From: Streptomyces bungoensis | GTDB lineage: Bacteria > Actinomycetota > Actinomycetes > Streptomycetales > Streptomycetaceae | Assembly (NCBI RefSeq): GCF_001514215.1 | Contig: NZ_KQ948856.1 | Span: 62,001 to 126,000, forward strand | DNA: 64,000 nt | Reading direction: 5' to 3' | In this document: piece by piece, positions 8,585 through 16,404 of the stretch | Layout: every line of letters begins with the position of its first letter | Position numbering within the stretch: position 1 is the stretch's first letter | The notes under the pieces: generated by a model | Database searches by the model: none | What the model saw: only the letters and a program-made list of their open reading frames with translations | What the model was told of the DNA's origin: nothing | Translations under genes and position numbers: made by a program

Positions 8585-9145
8585 GTGCTGATCACCCACG
8601 ACACCCGGTGCGCGCTCGACACCGTGGTGGATCTGGTGAACACCGCGCCGGAGGACGAGACGGCGGCGGACGGACTGCTGGACGTGGCGGCCCTCGCCGA
8701 TTTCGTGCGGAGCCACGAGATCAGCGATGTCGGGGTGCTGTCGGAGTTCGACCTCTCGGCGGTGCGGAAGGTCCGGAGCCGGTTCGCGGGGATCTTCGCC
8801 GCGCCGGACGCCCGTGCGGCGGCCGGGATGATCAACGACCTGGTCGCGGCGGCCGGCACCACTCCGCGCCTGACGGACCACGACGGCTACGACTGGCACG
8901 TGCACTACTTCGCCCCCGGTGCCTCCGTGGCCGACCATCTGGCCGCCGACTGCGGCATGGCGCTCGCCTTCTTCGTGGTCGCCGGGGAGCAGGAGCGGCT
9001 GCGGCGCTGCGAGGCACCGGACTGCCGGCGCGCCTTCGTGGACCTCTCCCGCAACCGCTCGCGCCGCTACTGCGACAGCCGCACCTGCGGCAACCGGCTG
9101 CACGTGGCCGCCTACCGGGCCCGGCGCAAGGAGGCGGCGGGCTGA
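8585..9145 (+). CDS. CGNR zinc-finger (ABATE-like) protein
   Basis: A 186-residue protein with an N-terminal ABATE-type domain (about residues 5-125) and a C-terminal CGNR zinc finger: CEAPDCRRAF, then RRYCDSRTCGNRLHVAAYRARRK, with four zinc-binding cysteines. Such proteins are probable transcription regulators or stress-related nucleic-acid binders in actinobacteria; no target is known. The GTG start at 8585 is preferred because GGGAG precedes it at good spacing and the protein then starts at the domain. The frame stays open upstream without a better ribosome site. It is a single gene. Confidence 0.85.
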   Translation: MLITHDTRCALDTVVDLVNTAPEDETAADGLLDVAALADFVRSHEISDVGVLSEFDLSAVRKVRSRFAGIFAAPDARAAAGMINDLVAAAGTTPRLTDHDGYDWHVHYFAPGASVADHLAADCGMALAFFVVAGEQERLRRCEAPDCRRAFVDLSRNRSRRYCDSRTCGNRLHVAAYRARRKEAAG

Positions 9146-9209
9146 GTCCCGCCCCGGCGGCGGATCGACGCCGGTCCCGGCGGGTGGCGCCGGGACGGAC
9201 GTGTACGGC

Positions 9210-9362
9210 TCACAGCAACAGCAGGTCGTGCAGCGCAGCCATGAGGATGAGACACCCGATCACCGCAAGGAAGATCATCAGCGGTGGCTGGGAAAGGGCG
9301 AAGAGGCACCCGCGCGGCTCGTCCTTCGGCGGCGCGGCCTCGCTCTCGGTCGTGTCCAGCAT
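9210..9362 (-). CDS. Small single-pass membrane protein (50 aa)
   Basis: A short 50-residue frame with a protein-like layout: a charged N-terminus (MLDTTESEAAPPKDEPRG), a Cys, and a strongly hydrophobic helix from about residue 21 to the end (FALSQPPLMIFLAVIGCLIL). The acid/Pro head and single helix are not expected from GC-driven noise. An in-frame GTG seven codons upstream (9381-9383) is an alternative start; the ribosome site is weak for both. It lies between two genes on opposite strands. Function unknown. Confidence 0.5.
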   Translation of the reverse strand: MLDTTESEAAPPKDEPRGCLFALSQPPLMIFLAVIGCLILMAALHDLLLL

Positions 9363-9482
9363 CTCGCGGTGATGATGACCCACGGAGCACGCCGTTGGCG
9401 ATCACACACCCGCCGAGTGCGGGAGTTCACCGGTTTCCGTACCGACCCGCTCGGCTTGCTTCCGAATGTGAACGGTTTCAGG

Positions 9483-9923
9483 TCATATGCCGTGCTTCTT
9501 GAGGATGTCCTCGATGTCGCTGAAGTCGTCCGCGGAACCGGTGCCGCGCGAGCCGGCGGGCCGTGCGGCGGGAGTGGTCCCGGACCCCAGGGAGGGCGCC
9601 GAAGCGCCGGGGGCGACCGCTCCGGTCCCGGCGCCGCGCGCCGCCTTCCGCTCGGCCCGGGTGCCGCCGCGCCGGCGTTCGACGGAGCGGGCGCCGGCGA
9701 ACAGCAGCCAGGCCGCGCCCAGTACGCCGAAGCCGGCCCAGGCGGTGGGGCTGAAGGCGGTGTCCCCCAGCCAGCCGACGACGCCGGTCATCACCAGGCC
9801 GATCGGCACCAGCGAGTAGGCCGCGATGCGGGCGGCCGCGAGGTAACGCCTGCGGTAGGCCGTGACCACGGATATGCCCAGGCCCGCCGCGGACGCGGCG
9901 GAGCAGACGGTCTCGGCAATCAT
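9483..9923 (-). CDS. Membrane protein with Arg/Gly-rich tail, unknown function
   Basis: A 146-residue protein. The ATG at 9921-9923 is chosen because CCAGGAGGACCGG precedes it, an excellent ribosome site. The first 75 residues hold three hydrophobic helices (LGISVVTAY.., AAYSLVPIGLVMTGVVGWL, GFGVLGAAWLLFAGA). The rest is a basic, low-complexity cytoplasmic tail ending in DDFSDIEDILKKHGI, an acidic then Lys/His end that looks conserved. Homologues in Streptomyces are often labelled cellulose synthase, for which I see no support. Single gene, function unknown. Confidence 0.7.
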   Translation of the reverse strand: MIAETVCSAASAAGLGISVVTAYRRRYLAAARIAAYSLVPIGLVMTGVVGWLGDTAFSPTAWAGFGVLGAAWLLFAGARSVERRRGGTRAERKAARGAGTGAVAPGASAPSLGSGTTPAARPAGSRGTGSADDFSDIEDILKKHGI

Positions 9924-10153
9924 CCGGTCCTCCTGGCGGGCTCGCGGTCGGTCGGCAGGTGCCGCGGGGCACGGCGGCGTGCGCTTCGTCCCTTCCATCC
10001 TGCACCGCACGGACCTCGCGCGGCCATGCTCCGGCCCGACATCAGGGAGATCTCCGGGTCGCCTCCTCCTGCGGTGCCGGGTGCGCGCGGGGCCCTAGGG
10101 GTCCCCGGGATCCCGATTGGGCCGCCCGCGTCCGGCCTGGAAGACTGGTCGCC

Positions 10154-10678
10154 ATGAGCGACTCCTCCCCCGCCCGCACCGAGGCCGTCGTCCTCGAGGT
10201 CTGGTGCGAACTCCAGTGTCCCGACTGCCGTACCGCCCTGGACGACGTCCGCGCCCTGCGCGCGCGCTACGGCGACCGGCTGGACGTGCGGCTGCGGCAC
10301 TTCCCGCTGGAGAAGCACCGGCACGCCTTCGCCGCCGCGCAGGCCGCCGAGGAGGCCCTGGAGCAGGGCAAGGGCTGGCCGTACGTGGAGGCCGTGCTGG
10401 GCCGGGTGGCGGAGCTGGACCGTCAGGGAGAACCCTTCCTGGTCGAGGTGGCCCGTGAACTGGGCCTGGACGCCGAGGAGTTCGACACCGCGCTGATCGA
10501 CGGCCGGCACATCCTGATCGTGGACGCCGACCAGGCCGAGGGCAAGGCGATCGGGGTGACCGGCACGCCGACCTACGTCATCGGCGGCGAGCGCCTCGAC
10601 GGCGGCAAGAGCCAGGAGGGGCTGCGCGAGCGGATCGAGGAGATCGCGGACCGGCTGCTGGCGGGCCAGCGGGCCTGA
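10154..10678 (+). CDS. DsbA-family thioredoxin-fold oxidoreductase
   Basis: A 174-residue thioredoxin-fold protein of the DsbA/FrnE type. The active site is C22-P-D-C25, and the cis-proline loop appears as TGTPTYVIGG near residue 143. A helical insertion lies between them (residues 50-125), as in DsbA. There is no signal peptide, so it acts in the cytoplasm, unlike classical DsbA. It is probably a thiol-disulfide exchange or glutathione-independent reductase. It is a single gene with no partner nearby. The following 267 bases hold no gene I can support. Confidence 0.85.
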   Translation: MSDSSPARTEAVVLEVWCELQCPDCRTALDDVRALRARYGDRLDVRLRHFPLEKHRHAFAAAQAAEEALEQGKGWPYVEAVLGRVAELDRQGEPFLVEVARELGLDAEEFDTALIDGRHILIVDADQAEGKAIGVTGTPTYVIGGERLDGGKSQEGLRERIEEIADRLLAGQRA

Positions 10679-10945
10679 GCCGGGCGGACATCCGCGCGCC
10701 TGCACGCCTTCTCGACCAGGCGCCACGACGCGTTCGCCCCGGCGGGCCGTGTCCTTCCGTCCCGAACGGATGTCGGCAGGGTCCGAAGAAGTCGGGCCGA
10801 CCCGGAGCCGGCGGACCTGACAGTGGCCCGTAAGGGCAGGCGGCAGCGGCACACGCGTGCCCCGGGGGGCAGGGCGGGCCGGAGTGAGACGACGGCAACG
10901 GCTCGGGGCTCGTGGGCTCGGGGCCCGGCGGCGACGGATCGGCCC

Positions 10946-11770
10946 CTACAGCAGCGGCTTCGCGTAGGAGTAGTCCGTCGTCTCGTAGCCGAGCGACTCG
11001 TACAGGCGCTCGGCCGGGGCGTTGTCCGCGAAGACGTTGAGGCCGAGGACGGGGCGGCCGGCCTCGATGGACTGGCGCTCGGCCAGCAGCATGAGGGTGC
11101 GGCCGTGCCCCCGGCCGCGGTGGGCCGCGTCGGTCTCGACGTCGTAGACGTACGCCCTGTCCTCCTGCAGCGACACCCACAGCGTGCCCACCCGGGTGCC
11201 CTCGTGCTCCAGGACGCTGAGGAGCGTGCCGTCGGTGCGGAGGCCGGCCGGGAGCAGCGTCTCGTGGTCCCGGCGGGACTTGGCCCGGGCCGCGGCCTCG
11301 CTCACGCCCCGGTCCATGAAGTCCCGGGCATAGTGCTCGCACGCGTACACGTACCAGGCCTCGTACTCGGCCGGGGTCATCGGCCGGGCGCGGCTGCCCG
11401 GGGGCAGGGCGGGCGGGGTGTCTCCGAGCCGTTTGACCATGCCGCGGTTGCGCAGGGTGTAGCCGAGGGCGCCGGCGAGCCGCAGCGCGGCCTCCGCCCC
11501 GGCGGGGACGATGGCCTCGATCCGGGCGCAGCCCCAGCCGCGGGCCACCTCCTCCGCGGCGAGCGCGGCCACGGTGGCGCGTCCGCGCCGCCGGTCGGGT
11601 TCGGCGATCTCGAGCGCGAGGACCCGGGCGGTGCCGGCGCCCAGGGACGGCGAGGTGCCGAGACGGATCTCGCCGACGGGGCGGCTGTTCACGCACACCT
11701 GGTAGCGGCGGGAACGGGTCCCGTCGGGGTGCTCCTGGAGCGGCTCGACCGGCCGCAGGGTCGTCGTCAT
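10946..11770 (-). CDS. Tandem GNAT N-acetyltransferase
   Basis: A 274-residue protein with two GNAT folds. The C-terminal half is complete, with the acetyl-CoA loop AHRGRGHGRTLMLLAERQ and the end motif NVFADNAPAERLYESLGYETTDY. The N-terminal half is degenerate but keeps the pattern DRRRGRATVAALAAEE...LAGALGYTLRNRGMVK. Such double GNATs, like mycothiol synthase MshD, act on small molecules or antibiotics. The substrate here is unknown and the protein does not look like MshD itself. The start MTTTLRPVEP is chosen by domain start. Single gene. Confidence 0.8.
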   Translation of the reverse strand: MTTTLRPVEPLQEHPDGTRSRRYQVCVNSRPVGEIRLGTSPSLGAGTARVLALEIAEPDRRRGRATVAALAAEEVARGWGCARIEAIVPAGAEAALRLAGALGYTLRNRGMVKRLGDTPPALPPGSRARPMTPAEYEAWYVYACEHYARDFMDRGVSEAAARAKSRRDHETLLPAGLRTDGTLLSVLEHEGTRVGTLWVSLQEDRAYVYDVETDAAHRGRGHGRTLMLLAERQSIEAGRPVLGLNVFADNAPAERLYESLGYETTDYSYAKPLL

Positions 11771-11843
11771 CACAGGTGTTCTACCCACGGCGACCCGCGG
11801 CGGCGACCCATTTTCGGGCTCTGCGGCAGCCGGTGTCCCGGGC

Positions 11844-12665
11844 TCAGGGGTCCAGGTCGTCGCCGGACCGCTCCTCGAAGATCCGCATCGCCTTGGCCGT
11901 CACCGGGCCGGGCGCGGCGGGCAGTTCCCGGTCGTCGACGCGGTGCACCGCCTGGATGTCCCTGAGGGTGGAGGTCAGGAAGATCTCGTCGGCGCGTCGC
12001 AGGACGTCCAGCGGCAGGTCGGTCTCCCTGGCGCCGGTCCACTCGACGGCGAGGGCGCGGGTGATGCCCGCGAGGCAGCCCGAGGAGACGGGCGGGGTGT
12101 GGATCTCGCCGTCCAGGACGACGAAGACGTTGGACCCGGTGCCCTCGCACAGCTCGCCGACGGTGTTGCCGAACAGCGCCTCGGAGGCACCCTGTCCGTG
12201 GGCGCGGGCGAGGGCGACGACGTTCTCGGCGTACGAGGTGGTCTTCAGGCCCGTGAGGGCGCCGCGTTCGTTGCGCGTCCAGGGGACGGTGATCACCGCG
12301 GTGGAGTCGGGGCGGCGCGTGACCTCGCCGAGGGCCACCACGAGGGTCGGGCCGTGGTCGCCGCGGTCCGAACCGAGGGGGCCGTGACCTCCGGTGTACG
12401 TGATGCGCAGCCGGCCGAGCGGCATCGGGTTGGCCTCCAGCACGGCCGCGCAGGCCCGGCGGACCTCGTCGTGGCCGGGGTCGGGCAGGCCGAGGCCGCG
12501 GGCCGAGCGGGTCAGCCGGTCGAGATGGCGGGTGAGCGCGAACGGCCTGCCGTCCACCGCCTTCACCGTCTCGAAGACGCCGTCGCCGACGGTCAGTCCG
12601 TGATCGAAGACCGAGACGTGCGCGGACTCCGCGTCCCGCAGTCCGCCGTCCAGCCAGATCCTCAT
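11844..12665 (-). CDS. pabC: Aminodeoxychorismate lyase-like class IV aminotransferase
   Basis: A 273-residue fold-type IV PLP enzyme. VFDHGLTVGDGVFETVKA (residues 19-36) and the Lys motif LKTTSYAENVVALARA match the family. The later ELCEGTGSNVFVV and SGCLAGITRALA match 4-amino-4-deoxychorismate lyase and branched-chain/D-amino-acid aminotransferases. The gene starts inside the pabB stop (ATGA overlap), so the two are coupled. That strongly favours the lyase that releases pyruvate to give 4-aminobenzoate for folate. A D-amino-acid transaminase is the alternative from sequence alone. Confidence 0.85.
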   Translation of the reverse strand: MRIWLDGGLRDAESAHVSVFDHGLTVGDGVFETVKAVDGRPFALTRHLDRLTRSARGLGLPDPGHDEVRRACAAVLEANPMPLGRLRITYTGGHGPLGSDRGDHGPTLVVALGEVTRRPDSTAVITVPWTRNERGALTGLKTTSYAENVVALARAHGQGASEALFGNTVGELCEGTGSNVFVVLDGEIHTPPVSSGCLAGITRALAVEWTGARETDLPLDVLRRADEIFLTSTLRDIQAVHRVDDRELPAAPGPVTAKAMRIFEERSGDDLDP

Positions 12666-13717
12666 GTCAGTGCCCCTCCGCTTGCCTCGTACGCCCCCGA
12701 CGCTACCGCGAGCAGCCGGGACGCCTTCAGTTCGGTCTCCCGCCACTCCCCCTCCGGGTCGGATCCCCAGGTGATGCCGGCGCCGGTGCCGAAGCGCAGA
12801 AGGCCCTCGGCGCGGTCGATCCAGAAGGTGCGGATGCCCACGGCCAGCTCACCGGTGCCCCGGTCGGCGTCGACCCAGCCGATGCCGCCGCAGTACGGGC
12901 CGCGCGGCGCGGTCTCCAGGGCCTCGATGATCCGCAGGGCGCTGGACTTGGGGGCGCCGGTGACCGAGCCGGGCGGGAAGGCGGCGGCGAGCAGTTCCGG
13001 CCAGCCGGCGTCCGGGCGCAGCTCGCCGCGTACGGTGGAGACCAGGTGGACCAGTCCGGGGTGCTTCTCGACCGCGCACAGGTCGGGGACGCTCACGCTG
13101 CCGGTGGCGCAGACGCGCCCGATGTCGTTGCGGACTAGGTCCACGATCATCACGTTCTCGGCGTGGTCCTTCTCCAGCAGGTCCGCCTCGGTGCGGCCGG
13201 TGCCCTTGATGGGGCCCGACTCGACGACGCGGCCGTCCCGGCGCAGGAACAGCTCCGGCGATGCGGTGGCGATCTCCACGCCGTGCTCCGGCAGGCGGAT
13301 CGTTCCTGCATACGGCGCCGGGTTGCCGCGGGCCAGCAGGGCGGTCAGGGCGTCCACGTCGGCGCCGGGGGCGACGGGCGCGCTGAGCACCCGGCAGAGG
13401 TTGGCCTGGTAGACCTCGCCGGCCGCGATGTGCCCGCGGATCCGCTGCACGGCCGCGGTGTACGCGGCGCGGTCCAGGGAGGAGGTCCAGTCCGCCACCG
13501 CCGGGCCCCGCCAGCCGCCGGGCACCGGGGCGGGCACGGGCTCCTCGCGCACGTCGGCGAAGCGGGCGCAGGTCAGACGGCCCTCGAAGTCGGCGCAGAC
13601 GGCCCAGAAGCCCGACGATTCCAGGGCGGCGGGGTCGCCGGTGACGTCGAGGAGGCCGGTGGCGAGACGGTCGCCGAAGCGGGCGAGCGGGGGGAGCCGG
13701 GACGGGAGCTGAAGCAC
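12662..13717 (-). CDS. pabB: Aminodeoxychorismate synthase component I (chorismate-binding)
   Basis: A 351-residue chorismate-binding enzyme. It carries the characteristic ESGPIKGTGR, the segment DHAENVMIVDLVRNDIGRVC, and the glycine-rich end FPPGSVTGAPKSSALRIIE followed by RGPYCGGIGW. PIKGT rather than PIAGT favours PabB over TrpE. The GTG start at 13715-13717 (VLQLPSRLPP) places the enzyme at usual length without an N-terminal extension. It would convert chorismate and glutamine-derived ammonia to 4-amino-4-deoxychorismate. The pabC-like lyase follows with a 4-bp overlap. The glutamine amidotransferase partner (PabA) is not in the window. Confidence 0.88.
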   Translation of the reverse strand: MLQLPSRLPPLARFGDRLATGLLDVTGDPAALESSGFWAVCADFEGRLTCARFADVREEPVPAPVPGGWRGPAVADWTSSLDRAAYTAAVQRIRGHIAAGEVYQANLCRVLSAPVAPGADVDALTALLARGNPAPYAGTIRLPEHGVEIATASPELFLRRDGRVVESGPIKGTGRTEADLLEKDHAENVMIVDLVRNDIGRVCATGSVSVPDLCAVEKHPGLVHLVSTVRGELRPDAGWPELLAAAFPPGSVTGAPKSSALRIIEALETAPRGPYCGGIGWVDADRGTGELAVGIRTFWIDRAEGLLRFGTGAGITWGSDPEGEWRETELKASRLLAVASGAYEASGGALT

Positions 13718-13824
13718 GTGACCGAGTCTAGGGCGGGCGTGTGAAGGGGGGCTGGGCGTGTCCGCCCGGGGCCCCGGGCACGTCCTCCGGGGGACGCAGC
13801 GCAGCACGCTGCGTAAACGCGTTT

Positions 13825-13852
13825 TTGTACTAGCCCGGGAATCCGCTAGAGT
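13825..13852 (+). promoter_or_regulatory. Promoter of the tRNA array
   Basis: TTGTAC (13825-13830) and TAGAGT (13847-13852) are separated by 16 bp and lie about 40 bp before the first tRNA. This matches the sigma-HrdB-type promoters usual for Streptomyces tRNA operons. The surrounding sequence is noticeably AT-richer than its neighbours. Confidence 0.65.
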
Positions 13853-13893
13853 TCAACACGTCGCCGGGACGCGCAAGCGCACCGAAACGACAG

Positions 13894-13966
13894 GCGGACG
13901 TAGCTCAGTTGGTAGAGCGCAACCTTGCCAAGGTTGAGGTCGCGAGTTCGAGCCTCGTCGTCCGCT
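13894..13966 (+). tRNA. tRNA-Gly (anticodon GCC)
   Basis: Complete cloverleaf of 73 nt: acceptor GCGGACG/CGTCCGC, anticodon stem CAACC/GGTTG with loop TTGCCAA (anticodon GCC), T-loop TTCGAGC and discriminator T. CCA is not encoded. First gene of a five-tRNA transcript that ends at the terminator at 14362. Confidence 0.97.
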
Positions 13967-14004
13967 CGAAGGAAGAAGGGGTCGTCCCGATCCCCTACAC
14001 TCCT

Positions 14005-14078
14005 GGTGGAGTGGCCGAGAGGCGAGGCAACGGCCTGCAAAGCCGTCTACACGGGTTCAAATCCCGTCTCCACCTCCA
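14005..14078 (+). tRNA. tRNA-Cys (anticodon GCA)
   Basis: Cloverleaf with acceptor GGTGGAG/CTCCACC, anticodon loop CTGCAAA (anticodon GCA) and discriminator T, a known identity element of tRNA-Cys. The CCA tail is encoded at 14076-14078, unlike the other tRNAs in this window. Second gene of the array; the next tRNA begins 2 nt after the CCA. Confidence 0.97.
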
Positions 14079-14079
14079 A

Positions 14080-14151
14080 GGACGATTAGCTCAGCGGGAG
14101 AGCGCTTCCCTGACACGGAAGAGGTCACTGGTTCAATCCCAGTATCGTCCA
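14080..14151 (+). tRNA. tRNA-Val (anticodon GAC), copy 1
   Basis: 72-nt cloverleaf with acceptor GGACGAT/ATCGTCC, anticodon stem CTTCC/GGAAG, loop CTGACAC (anticodon GAC) and discriminator A; no encoded CCA. Its body matches copies 2 and 3. Confidence 0.97.
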
Positions 14152-14179
14152 CTGGATCTTCCACGAAGATCCTTTCCCG

Positions 14180-14251
14180 GCGCGATTAGCTCAGCGGGAG
14201 AGCGCTTCCCTGACACGGAAGAGGTCACTGGTTCAATCCCAGTATCGCGCA
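14180..14251 (+). tRNA. tRNA-Val (anticodon GAC), copy 2, variant acceptor stem
   Basis: Same body as copies 1 and 3, but the acceptor is GCGCGAT/ATCGCGC instead of GGACGAT/ATCGTCC. The 5' strand changes at positions 2 and 3 and the 3' strand changes in step, so both pairs are kept (G2-C71 to C2-G71, A3-T70 to G3-C70). Discriminator A; no encoded CCA. Confidence 0.96.
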
Positions 14252-14284
14252 CGCACAGTCGGTGACCCGTGGGTCACGGTCTGA

Positions 14285-14356
14285 GGACGATTAGCTCAGC
14301 GGGAGAGCGCTTCCCTGACACGGAAGAGGTCACTGGTTCAATCCCAGTATCGTCCA
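14285..14356 (+). tRNA. tRNA-Val (anticodon GAC), copy 3
   Basis: Identical as read to copy 1 over the 72-nt tRNA body (acceptor GGACGAT/ATCGTCC, loop CTGACAC). Last gene of the array; a perfect hairpin terminator begins 6 nt downstream. Confidence 0.97.
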
Positions 14357-14361
14357 CACAG

Positions 14362-14396
14362 GAAGCCCCCGGCCGTCTCGTACGGCCGGGGGCTTC
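14362..14396 (+). terminator. Terminator of the five-tRNA array
   Basis: Perfect 15-bp stem, GAAGCCCCCGGCCGT (14362-14376) pairing with 14382-14396, with a 5-base loop. It follows the last tRNA-Val directly, and it faces the end of the zinc-ribbon gene (stop at 14431), so it may work in both directions. Confidence 0.85.
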
Positions 14397-14430
14397 GTCG
14401 TCCGCCGGGGCCCGGCCGGCGGACGGGGGC

Positions 14431-14730
14431 TCAGCTGGAGAACAGCATGTGGCCGAAGCTCTTGTGCCGGTGGTGGCCGCCGTGACCGCCGTAGTGACCG
14501 CCATGGTGGCCGCCGCCGTGCGGGGCGCCCCAGGCCGGGGCGGGCGGGGCCGGGTAGGCCTGCGGGGCGGGCGGCGGGGGCATCGGCTGGGTCCACTGGG
14601 ACTCCAGGCGGGTCAGGGCCTCGAGCTCGCCGTAGTCGAGGAAGATGCCGCGGCAGCCGCTGCACTGCTCGATCTGGACGCCGTTGCGGTTGTAGGTGTG
14701 CATCTCCGCGTGGCACTTCGGACACTTCAT
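14431..14730 (-). CDS. TFIIB-type zinc-ribbon protein
   Basis: A 99-residue protein starting with a zf-TFIIB zinc ribbon: C3-x2-C6 and C23-x2-C26 (MKCPKCHAEM...QCSGCRGIFLDYGELEAL). The second half is Pro/Ala-rich and then Gly/His-rich (HGGGHHGGHYGGHGGHHRHK), ending FGHMLFSS. The His-rich tail could bind metal or simply be disordered. The start at MKCPKC is fixed by the ribbon. It lies tail-to-tail with the tRNA array, 80 bp downstream of the aminoglycoside-phosphotransferase-like gene. Function unknown. Confidence 0.85.
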   Translation of the reverse strand: MKCPKCHAEMHTYNRNGVQIEQCSGCRGIFLDYGELEALTRLESQWTQPMPPPPAPQAYPAPPAPAWGAPHGGGHHGGHYGGHGGHHRHKSFGHMLFSS

Positions 14731-14810
14731 GCTCGGCTCAACTCCTCGCCGGTCGGTCCTGCTTGGTGTTTCCCCAGGACAGACTCCGTCCGGCCCTGGC
14801 CGGTTGCAGC

Positions 14811-15779
14811 CTACGTCGGGAATCCGCGCGTCAACTGGTGCGGAATCGGAATCATTCGGGCACAGGCGTCGACGAGGGCCTGCTCCACCTCGTCCAGCGG
14901 GCGGCCGGCCGCGAGCGCCTTGGTGAGGGCACGGGCCGCCGTCTGCACGGTGAGGGCACGGGCCGGGACGTCCAGGACGGGCCAGGGATCGCCGCCGGCC
15001 GGTACGGCGGGGCCGTCCGCCTCGCGGTATGCGGTCAGGAAGCGGGTCCACTCGCCGGGTGGGAGGAGCCCGCAGGCGTACCAGGCGGCGGGCCGGGCCA
15101 GGTCCCAGGCCGGCACGCCGGAGCCCAGGTCGTCCACGTCGATCAGCCGCCAGTCGCCGTCGGCGTCGGCGTCGGCGTCGGGGTGGCGGACGAGCTGGCC
15201 GAGATGGAGGTCGCCGTGGCACAGGGCCGGCGGCCCCGGCATGGGGGCCTCGGCGCGGGCCCAGGCGGGCAGGGCGGCCCAGGCCCGGAGCACCGGGGGT
15301 CCGGCCGGGTGGGGCGTGCCGCTCAGGGCCGTGCGCAGGCGGCCGACGGCCTGGGCGGCCCGGACCGGCCCGCGCATCGGGGGGAGGGGTCCGGTCATGG
15401 CGGTCCGGTGCAACCGGGCGAGGAGCGCGCCGGCCGCCTCCCAGGGAGCGGCGCCGGGGTCGTCCGGATCCACGGGGGCGCCGTACGGCCAGAGGGTCAC
15501 GAGGCGGTCGCGGACGGTGGCCGCGGTGGTGGTGAGCGGGGGCAGGAGGACGTCCGGGACGCGGGCGGCCGCGCTCAGGCGGAGGGCCAGCTCGTCGGGG
15601 TCGGTGCCGGGGGCGTGGGCCTTCGCGACGACTCCGGCATGCCGGACCACGGTGGCGTCGGGCCGGTCGGCGAGCGTCGTGCTGCCACAGGCACAGGGGG
15701 CTCCGCCGCCTTCCGGGTGGGCGGCGGCTCCGGCCTGTGCGGCGAGCGCGGGCAGAAGAACGGTGGCATCGGTGGTCAC
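14811..15779 (-). CDS. Aminoglycoside phosphotransferase-family kinase-like protein
   Basis: A 322-residue APH-fold protein. The catalytic loop is ALCHGDLHLGQLVRHP and the metal-binding Asp lies in WRLIDVDDLGSGVPAWDLA; both are intact. The N-terminus has a Cys pair (PCACGST) and VVRHAGVVAKAH, the ATP-binding Lys region. The GTG at 15777-15779 (VTTDATVLLP) is taken as the start because longer upstream starts read into intergenic repeats. Substrates of this family include aminoglycosides, choline, homoserine and fructosamines; none can be chosen here. Resistance should not be assumed. Confidence 0.78.
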   Translation of the reverse strand: MTTDATVLLPALAAQAGAAAHPEGGGAPCACGSTTLADRPDATVVRHAGVVAKAHAPGTDPDELALRLSAAARVPDVLLPPLTTTAATVRDRLVTLWPYGAPVDPDDPGAAPWEAAGALLARLHRTAMTGPLPPMRGPVRAAQAVGRLRTALSGTPHPAGPPVLRAWAALPAWARAEAPMPGPPALCHGDLHLGQLVRHPDADADADGDWRLIDVDDLGSGVPAWDLARPAAWYACGLLPPGEWTRFLTAYREADGPAVPAGGDPWPVLDVPARALTVQTAARALTKALAAGRPLDEVEQALVDACARMIPIPHQLTRGFPT

Positions 15780-16227
15780 GGAGGCCTCGGAAGGGTGGAC
15801 TGTGCGGCCGACGGTACTGCACCGCTCCGGCGACGCAGCCAACCGCGCGACCAGCCACCAGCCGAACACCCCACAGCACCCCCACCCCTCAGGGGCGCGA
15901 GGAACCGCGCGACCAGCCACCACGCGCCCGCGGACCGCGACGACGCATCAGCCAAGACCCCGAGACCGGCGCCGACCGCCACCCCAGCCGCACACCCCGG
16001 CAGCCCCCCGACCCCCTGAAGGGTGCGAGGAACCGCGCGACGAGGCAGCTCCACCACGGCGCACCCCGGACCACCACCACCGCCCCACAGCCCCGTACAA
16101 CGGCGCAATGCCGGCGCAGCTCCCCAGCTGCGCCGGCATCTGTGCCGTCCGCCGCACCCCCGTCCCCACGGGGTTTCCTGGATGGGATGTCCCCGCCCGG
16201 ACCGCTCTTCCGGGCCTGGGGCGCCGC
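15780..16227. repeat. Intergenic stretch with Streptomyces-type dispersed repeats
   Basis: No gene is visible in these 448 bases. Three related copies of a GC-rich unit centred on AACCGCGCGA(CCAGCCACCA) occur at 15841-15862, 15890-15925 and 16015-16045, two of them preceded by GGGGCGCGAGG/GGGTGCGAGG. Such units recur between genes in many Streptomyces genomes (from memory). A perfect hairpin lies at 16108-16139. Confidence 0.7.
16108..16139 (-). terminator. Perfect hairpin, probable terminator
   Basis: ATGCCGGCGCAGCT (16108-16121), a CCCC loop, and its exact complement (16126-16139) give a 14-bp stem. It lies 89 bp after the stop of the small membrane protein gene (minus strand), so termination of that transcript is the likely role. 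Confidence 0.75.
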
Positions 16228-16404
16228 TCAGCGCCCCAGCATCGCACCCACGGACGACGCCTGTGCGGCCACTGTCTCCCAGCCGTCGAAGACGAGGAGC
16301 AGCAGCGCCGCCAGGGGAAGGGCCATCAGGGTCGCCACCAGGGGGTGGCGGCGGCCCGTCCGGCGGGTGGCGAACGCGGTGCGTCGCGGTGCCGTGTGGG
16401 CCAT
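16228..16404 (-). CDS. Small single-pass membrane protein (58 aa)
   Basis: A 58-residue protein, MAHTAPRRTAFATRRTGRRH then one hydrophobic helix (LVATLMALPLAALLLLVF, about residues 22-40) and a short outer tail ending SSVGAMLGR. The basic head and single helix predict an N-in membrane protein. The ATG at 16402-16404 has a strong ribosome site (AGGAGAGGG). Two 11-bp direct repeats sit 44 bp upstream and a perfect hairpin follows the gene, so it looks like a complete regulated unit. Function unknown. Confidence 0.65.
   Translation of the reverse strand: MAHTAPRRTAFATRRTGRRHPLVATLMALPLAALLLLVFDGWETVAAQASSVGAMLGR

Noticed and set aside
10679..10945. Possible small basic protein after the DsbA-like gene
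   Set aside because: Frames here give only Arg/Gly-rich strings; no ribosome site or domain supports a gene.
14811..15779. Antibiotic-resistance phosphotransferase
   Set aside because: The APH fold is clear, but the family also includes kinases for many metabolites; nothing here shows drug action.
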